Part shown: positions 49,001 through 58,000 of the stretch, in pieces
How the letters are laid out: each line of letters starts with the position of its first letter
Numbering within the stretch: the stretch's first letter is position 1
NCBI GenBank assembly: GCA_933207985.1
Contig: OW240914.1
Span: 285,837,117 to 285,901,116 of the forward strand
DNA length: 64,000 nucleotides
Reading direction: 5' to 3'
From: Pelobates cultripes
Lineage: Eukaryota; Chordata; Amphibia; Anura; Pelobatidae
Made by a program: the position numbers and the translations under genes
Notes under the pieces: generated by a model
What the model was told of the DNA's origin: nothing
Databases searched by the model: none
What the model saw: the letters and a program-made list of their open reading frames with translations, nothing else

Positions 49001-52000
49001 ACGCCCGCCCAAGCAGGTTTAAATGTAACTGCCGTTTCCAATTGGTTAAAAAAGACGGAAAACATGAAAGAGAAAGAAGACAGAATTACAGAAGTGTTAA
49101 AAAAAAATAAAAATAAAAAAAAAATAAAAAAAAAATAAATAAAATGAATAGGTGTTGCAAATATAACTTCTATATGCTCAAATAGTTAAAATATATCAAA
49201 ACTCGATAACTGAGAAAAAGTACTCTTTACTTAATCATTTGATCGACCCATCACATTACCATTTTGTGTATGCTCCCGTTACTATAGTAACGATTGTATG
49301 AGCAGGTTTAACTCTATCTGCCATATTTATGTGACGTAGGATGACAGGGAAATGGAGAAATCTATTATAAAAAGATGATAATAATGGAATAGGGATCTCT
49401 CATTATGTCTACTCCTGTTGATAGAATAAAGAGATTTCCATGTTACAACTTGGATCACAATTTTAAAATATTAGGGCGATCTAACAAACCTAATGTTATA
49501 GCTTACACTAACGCTGCTTGGTATAATTAGATGAGAGATTCTAAATCTCAAAAAGTATCCATAAAAACACTTAAAGGGGGAAATTTATCCCAAAAAATGA
49601 CATAACTCAAATTCGGCATTTAATCCCTTAGGCTGCAACGTATCTAGTTGATATATCCATTTCATCTCAGTAATGCCCAGTTGTTTAGTATGGTCTCCTC
49701 CTCTCCAGTTTTTATTCACTCTACATATCCCCTTAAAGTTCAAAAGGCTCATATCCGAATTATGATGTTGTTTAAAATGGGCTGATACTGAATGTTGCAT
49801 ATAGCCTTTCTTTATATTCAACATATGTTCTCTAACTCTAATATATAGTTGCCTTTTTGTTCTTCCCACGTACTGGAGCCCACATGGGCACTCCAGTACG
49901 TATATTACGTTAGTGCTTTGGCAGGTGATATGTTCTTTTATTTTAAAAGATTCCATCTTTTTCTTATTGTTTTTGTTAGTAACTTCAAATACGCCTTTTG
50001 TTTGTTTAAACCTACTTTCTTTGCATGAAATGCAGTCCAGGCAATAGAAGAAGCCATTTTTCTTTGTTATAGTTGGAGCGTTTCTACCTTTATGGTGTTT
50101 GTTAGTTATTTTTATTTTTTATTAGGGGCGCACCGAACTTATGTAGAAAAATAACTAACAAACACCATAAAGGTAGAAACGCTCCAACTATAACAAAGAA
50201 AAATGGCTTCTTCTATTGCCTGGACTGCATTTCATGCAAAGAAAGTAGGTTTAAACAAACAAAAGGCGTATTTGAAGTTACTAACAAAAACAATAAGAAA
50301 AAGATGGAATCTTTTAAAATAAAAGAACATATCACCTGCCAAAGCACTAACGTAATATACGTACTGGAGTGCCCATGTGGGCTCCAGTACGTGGGAAGAA
50401 CAAAAAGGCAACTATATATTAGAGTTAGAGAACATATGTTGAATATAAAGAAAGGCTATATGCAACATTCAGTATCAGCCCATTTTAAACAACATCATAA
50501 TTCGGATATGAGCCTTTTGAACTTTAAGGGGATATGTAGAGTGAATAAAAACTGGAGAGGAGGAGACCATACTAAACAACTGGGCATTACTGAGATGAAA
50601 TGGATATATCAACTAGATACGTTGCAGCCTAAGGGATTAAATGCCGAATTTGAGTTATGTCATTTTTTGGGATAAATTTCCCCCTTTAAGTGTTTTTATG
50701 GATACTTTTTGAGATTTAGAATCTCTCATCTAATTATACCAAGCAGCGTTAGTGTAAGCTATAACATTAGGTTTGTTAGATCGCCCTAATATTTTAAAAT
50801 TGTGATCCAAGTTGTAACATGGAAATCTCTTTATTCTATCAACAGGAGTAGACATAATGAGAGATCCCTATTCCATTATTATCATCTTTTTATAATAGAT
50901 TTCTCCATTTCCCTGTCATCCTACGTCACATAAATATGGCAGATAGAGTTAAACCTGCTCATACAATCGTTACTATAGTAACGGGAGCATACACAAAATG
51001 GTAATGTGATGGGTCGATCAAATGATTAAGTAAAGAGTACTTTTTCTCAGTTATCGAGTTTTGATATATTTTAACTATTTGAGCATATAGAAGTTATATT
51101 TGCAACACCTATTCATTTTATTTATTTTTTTTTTATTTTTTTTTTATTTTTATTTTTTTTTAACACTTCTGTAATTCTGTCTTCTTTCTCTTTCATGTTT
51201 TCCGTCTTTTTTAACCAATTGGAAACGGCAGTTACATTTAAACCTGCTTGGGCGGGCGTTACTATGGCAACAGTAGTAAATAAAGAGGAATAATATAATA
51301 TGCCGATCCAAATAAGGGATAACTTTCCTGAGCTGTTCTGATACAGTGAAACTATTTTGTTTCAGAGGAGTTACTTTAGTTACACTCACTGTCTGATGTA
51401 TTTGCCGGGTTCTAATTAATGCCGGCAAACCGCTATATAAGCGAACACAAAGACACAGACCTCATCCATTGAAAAAGCCGCCAAAGCGGAGAAACGCGTT
51501 TGGAGAGGTCTGACTCCCACCACTATCAGCCATCACCTGGATTACAAAGAGGACTTTTATTTGACTTATTTTTTCAGCATTTATACATCTTTGCTGACTC
51601 GGGACGCCGAGCATTCTAATAAGGTCTGGACTTTTTTATGACTTTTTTACGGCTGTTGTTTAATTATTTGTTATAGACATATTATATGTGAGATTTAATG
51701 TTTTCTCTTTATATTAGTCTATCTTTTTATTAATAAATTAATTTGTGTATTTTTATCTACTTTGAGTGTACGAGTTAAATCAGTTTTGATCTATTAGGAG
51801 AGAAGGGTATATTTTATTTATGTACTTCTTTTTATATACACCTGTGAAAAATAATATCCCAAGCTGATACTAATAGTGGATTTGAATTGGAATACTACAG
51901 GATAGTGGGGGAGGAGGGGGTTGATAAGGTGGGGGTGGCATTCTATGAGAAGTCTCTACCCTGCTATTCCTTTCAATTATACTATTCGTTTATCCCACTT

Positions 52001-55000
52001 TATTGTACAAAGGCTACTCCAAAAATCTGAAACCTATTCCTATCTCTGTCTCTCATGTTCTCCTCCTCTCGATACGTTTTGGAAAGTGTATACATACGGC
52101 TACTTTGTAGCTTAATGGCTACTTTTTAACCTACTCTATTGCAACAACTATTTTAAGTGAACTCTCACTTATTTTATAACATTGTATCTACTGAGCTTGA
52201 ATTTATAGGAGTTACTTGAGGGGACTTATATCCAGTGGTATATATCTTCACAAAAGGAAGTTGGCAGGCTACCTTGGGGGTTTTTCCCTTTTTATATGCA
52301 CGTTACACAGTCACTAAGTTTTTCCCCGATTATTTTTAATTTTTTTGTATATATGTTTTTCCAATAAAGGTTTATTTTCTAGTGTTTTATACTATTTGTA
52401 CGGATCCCACATATGGGTAATCTGTTTTCGAGAATCGATTCTTGGGTTTTATAGTGTTCTCCTTTTTCTAATACATGTCCTCTCTGGGTTATGCCAATAT
52501 TACCCATTTTGTCCTACGAGACTGTGGAGTTAGGTTTGTCCTTCCTCTAAGGCAGGGGTCCTGAAACTCTGGCCCCCCCAGATGTTGCTGAACTACAACT
52601 TCCATGATTCTCTGGCTATCTATGTAATTCAAAGAATCATGGGCGTTGTAGTTCGCAAAATCTGGCGGGCCGGAATTTGAGGACCCCTGCTCTACAGTTT
52701 TTTTCTATTATCTGAGGTTTTGCCTGTTATCAGAGCTCTCAATCTGTTTTTTCTTGTTGTAGAAACAACTATTTTGTACAAATACACAGCAAATAATATT
52801 TCTCTTTAAATATTACTCTTCATACTTACTAAAGGTTATCCTGCTCCTTTATTTATTTATTTATTGTGACTGCACAGTTTAGAATTTGGGTTTCATTTAA
52901 TGTGAGGTTAAAATGATATTCACAAAGAAAGACTAATATGCCATGTCTTTTCTATTAGCTGGAGCACAGAATACTTCGAGGAGCTGAGTTCATGAAATGG
53001 GTAGATGTCTCTATCAGACAATCCAGTTCTCAACTGAAAGAGTTTGAAAAGAAATTTGTTGAGCAAATGCCAGCTCCACCTGTACAAGTAAGTCTATTCA
53101 TACCTTGCCTCACATTTTAACTGGATGACTCAAGACAAGGTGCTGCAGCAACTAAAGAAAGTTAATATAAACAAAGCTCTTGGGCCTGACAGTATTCATC
53201 CATGAGTACTAAAGGAGCTAACTGTGGAAATAAATAAGTGAACCTTTTGTTTTGAATCTTTCAGGATTCTTTTCTTTAAGGCATTGTATTGGAGGATTGG
53301 AGGAAGGCAGAGGTGTTTCCTATATCACAAAAGGATTCAAATTCTTTGCCTGGAAAATATAGACCTGTGAGCGTAATTTCTGTGGCTAGGAGAGTAATTA
53401 AAGGGTTACTAAGGAATTCATAGGGAAGAACATTGTTATTCTAAGAAATCTGCATTGTTCATGTCAAACTAACTTATTACATTCTATGAAGAAGTAGAAG
53501 TATAGCTCAGAGTGTTGCAGTGGATGTGATCTACTTGGATTTAGCCAAGGCATTTAAACACTAACCTATTGCGTGGAATCATAATAAAACAAAAAAATTG
53601 GTCTAGATGAAAATTCTTGTTTTTGTGTAGAACATTTGCTTAAAGATAGAATACAGAGAGTTGCCCAGTGCACATTGCTGGACAGCCGGCATGGAGAGAG
53701 GAGGGAGAGGAGACTGGGTCTCCTCTCGCGAGCATGGAGCGTTGTCACGGTTACCATGGCAACACTTTGTTCTCGCGAGAGTGAACTCTAGCCCAGGAGC
53801 TGCAGGCTAGAGTTCACTCCCACTAGAACTGCCAGGGATTCACCAGGGATTTGAAATAATATCCCTCCTCCCAGGGCAAAGGTAAGAAGGGAGGGGTGAT
53901 ATAAAGAATATTTTTTAAATGCACCCCCACACACTTCTCACACACACACACAGTGCTCCGCATGCAAACACTGCACCCCCATACACACACTTCCCCAACT
54001 GCAATCTCATATACACACTGCCCCCACTACACCCTCATACACACTCTGGCTCCAAACACACACAGTGCTCCCACTGCACCCCACATATACACACGGCACT
54101 CCCATGCACACACTATACCCCTCACACAAACACACACTGCCCCTCCTACACACAGTGCTCCCACTGCATCCCCATACACACACTGTCCCACATACACACA
54201 CGGCAGCCCTCACACACTCAGTGCCTCCCATACACACACACACACACACACAAATTACTGGAGGCCATATCCTCTACTACAGCCCATATCCTGGCAGACC
54301 CCAGGTAAATTGTCAAACTGTTCCTAAACAGTTTGACTTTTTACTCTGGGAGGGCACCACTGCACTTCTGGCACCATAACCACTACATAGAGCTGTAGTG
54401 GTTATTGTGCCTGAATTGTTTCTTTAAATAATCTATGAGTGCCCCTTTCTGAGATAAGGCTCTGGATCCGCCAGTGGAGTTGCCATTAATGGTAACGTGG
54501 ACAAAAGTGGGAAGTGGTGTCCCTCAGAGTTCTATTTTGGGCCTGCTTCTATTTAACATATTTATAAATGATCTTGCTATAGGCATTGAAAGTCAGATTT
54601 CAGTGTTTACGGATGATACAAAACTCTGTAGAGTAATATAATGTGAGCAGGATATTACTTTGCTGTAGAGGAATTTTTATAGAGTGGTGACAAGGCACTC
54701 AAATGGCAGATTAAATTGAATGTAGATTCATGCAAAGCTATGCACTTCGTGGTAAAGAATGCCCAAGCAACTTACACCCTAAGCGTTAGTGAAGTAGAAA
54801 TAGCCACACACGAAAAAAAAGGATTTGGGAATTGTTATAAAAACAAACTAGGCAAAATGTACAATGAGTTTCTAAGGCCGGTATAATATTGTCATTTAAA
54901 AAAGGGGCACTAATTCTCAGGATGAAAATATAATTTTGACTCTTTATAAATAAATGGTAAGACCAAACCTTGCATATGCTGAGTAAGTTTGGACGCATAT

Positions 55001-58000
55001 TCTCATAAGATATTATGGCACTAGAAAAAAGTGCAAAGGCGGGCTACATAATTAATAAAAAATGAATGAAAGATTTTAGTTATCAAGTTAGGTTAACAAA
55101 TTTTAATCATTTTTTGGGGGAAAACGGTGCCTCAGAGGGGATATGATAGCATTATACAAATATATTCTGAGCCAATACAAACCATTATCTGGAATTCTAT
55201 TTATAAACAATAATATACATAGGACACAACGTCACACATTTAGACTGGAAGAAAGGAGATTTAGTCTAAAAGCGTTTTTTATGGTAAGAACAATAAGGAT
55301 GTGGAATTCTCTGCCTGAAGACAGTATGTACAGATGTTTAAATCGCAACTGGATGAATACTTGTAAAAACATAATCTTTGTGATTTGTAAGTTATTAATT
55401 TGTGGGGTGATATCTTCTTGATCCAAGGAGTCATCTGACTGCCATTATGGGGGTAAGAATGAATTTTATCCTAGTTTGTTACAAACTGTGTTTTTTGCCT
55501 TCTTTTGGATCAACAGCAAAAACAGAGACGCATCGATCAAGTTCAGCATTTCTCACATCTGTGTTCATCCTATGTAACAATGAAATTATGTAAAATATAT
55601 AGAAAGGTCATACAGCTAATGTTTTTATGTTTTAACAAGAGAATAATTATTCATCAGATGTATTATTTGAGTTTGCAAAGTGATGACTGTATTGGCATAA
55701 TTTTAAAATGGAATTTTAATTGTCTAAGTTCTCTTCCAGAATAAATATTCAAATGTGTCACATGTGGACCAAAATAGCATCCTGTCCATTTTACAGTGAT
55801 TCAGTTGACAATACCTTATTTATATTCTCATTTTCATAGATATAAAGAATAAAATGTTTCTATACATCTTACATATAGCATGATTGTCCAACTGAGCTAC
55901 CAAAATGAGTAGATGGTCTTAAAATATAACAGTTAATGACAATCATTCAATACATACGAAAAAAGTGCAAGTTACACAAGTTACAGTTTTTATAATTAAC
56001 AGTAGTGATTGATATTTACCTTTCTAAATCGCATATTTGTATTATATATTTAGCAGGGCTGTACTTCTATAGATATTCTAACTAACAAATCTTCTTCTAC
56101 ATTCATTCAATCAATCAGTCTTGTTTAATAAGTTTCTTGGAGCATTGATCACATTAATAAACCCTGAGAGGAAGTAAAAAATTGATTTATATACTTTAAT
56201 TCCACCTCTTCCTCTGAGTGTATGTACCGGAAGAGAGTCTGGGCCTGTCGCGGCGAGCATCATTCCCATAGGGGTCTAATAACCAGCAGCAACTTCGAAC
56301 CAGCGTGTCCAGGTTTTATAATATGAGGTCAAATTTGCGTAAAAATAATATTCCGTTTTGCCTTGATATGTAATTTGGGTTACAATTTCGGTTTTCGACA
56401 TTCTCTGGCTATACATTTGTTAATAGCCATAAAAATATTAATGAATACACTTTTAGTCTGTCTTTGGGAGTTCCAAGTGGAAAAGCCATGAGTATGATTT
56501 CATTGACATTCTAACATGCACAATTTTTTATAATATTTTTTCTGTTTCATCCTTAATCTTCTGCAATTTAGGGCATTCCCGCCAGATATGAAATAGGGCA
56601 CCCGAAGGCTGGGTGCATCTCCCACACAGGTCAACAGTGGATTTATCTAATTTACTTAAAGGACCACTCTAGGCACCCAGACCACTTCAGCTTAATGAAG
56701 TTTTCTGGGTGCCAGGTCCCTCTAGGATTAACCCTTTCTTCTATAAACATAGCAGTTTCAGAGAAACTGCTATGTTTATAAATGGGTTAATCCAGCCTCC
56801 AAAACCTCTAGTGGCTGTCTCATTAACAGCTGCTAGAGGCGCTTGCGTGATTCTCGCAAGCGTATATATGCGCGAGCGCATTCAGCCGAATGGGAGGAGA
56901 GGAGGAGGATCGGAGACGGAGTGCTCCCAGCCCGGTGCTGGAGAAAGGTAAGTTTAAACCCCTTTCCTCTCCCCAGAGCCGGGCGGGAGGGGGTCCCTGA
57001 GGGTGGGTGCACCCTCAGGGCACCAAAGTGCCAGGAAAACGAGTATGTTTTCCTGGCACTATAGTGGTCCTTTAAATGTGCCGGGGCCAAATACCAATGG
57101 TGTAATAGTTTATAGAATGTTTCCTGTAAATTAACTGAATGAACAGATTTTTTAACATGTTGCCAAGTCTTGCACCAGATCTCTAAGGGGAACTCAATCT
57201 TCATATCACTTCCCTATTTACTAATGGAGGCAACAGATTAAGTTCTGATTACTTAATATTATTTTTTTTAACTTAGAAATCAGTTTATTCCTATATTGTT
57301 GTCAATCATGCAAATAGGAACCTGGTGGTCAACAGGCCGGTTACAACCAATCAGATCCACAGGCGGGGTATTTAGGCTCAGTTCTCCTCTTGCTCTGTGC
57401 CCTTTCGTTGCTTCCCTTGTGGTTGTCCGAGAGCACGTTATTGATTCTGTTTTTCTGGTTATTTGACTTTGGCATTGATTTTGACTTCCCTGTTTTCTGG
57501 CATCCCTGGCTTTTCCTTATTGTTGTGTCTCTTTCTGTATCCCTTGACCTTGGCTATTCCTGACTATTCTTTGGTACGTTAGTCCGGCCAGTCTAAGGTC
57601 CGGTATACGTTACCTAGCAGTCCTCTGTGTTACACAATTGTACGTGCTGGCTCATACTGTAATCCTGACAATTGTTTACCCAGAAAATCATGCAGAATGG
57701 TTGAGTCAGAAATAGGATTATACTTTAGAAAGTTTTTAATCCTTAGATAAAGAAAAACTTAATGATTTAAGAGATTGAATTTAATTTGAAGCTTCTGAAT
57801 GACAGTGTGCCCGTATTTAACTGAATATCTGCAAAAGTATGAATATTCTTACTAATCCATCCAGAGATATCTAGATCTTTTATATATAGTTTTAATACTT
57901 CTATTGGGTGGAAGGAGTAAATATTTGTTTACCGTATATACTCGTGTATAAGTCGATCTCATGTATAAGTCGAGTGCAGTTTTGTGACCAACAATTGTGA

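Larger units (their letters stand above)
48333..51824. mobile_element. Head-to-head Penelope-like element pair (3.5 kb inverted repeat)
   Basis: Two arms of exactly 1,679 nt (48,435-50,113 and 50,147-51,825) are inverted around a 33-nt spacer and nearly identical; I saw two mismatches. The whole is flanked by a perfect 16-bp direct repeat CTTCTTTTTATATACA (48,317-48,332 and 51,825-51,840), so it entered as one unit. Each arm holds the C-terminal GIY-YIG endonuclease part of a Penelope-like polyprotein plus about 1.15 kb of 3' sequence; no RT is present. The left copy extends 102 bp further at its 3' end. Spacer bases continue the right copy's reading frame, so the left copy is slightly shorter at its 5' end. 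Confidence 0.85.

Noticed and set aside
48832..49110. 92-residue frame repeated at 51,150-51,428 on the other strand
   Set aside because: It is antisense to the Penelope 3' region in each arm, ends in a poly-Lys A-run, and has no domain.
53919..54379. His/Thr/Pro-rich overlapping frames
   Set aside because: Caused by the CA-rich minisatellite inside the hAT-type insert; three overlapping frames are all open.
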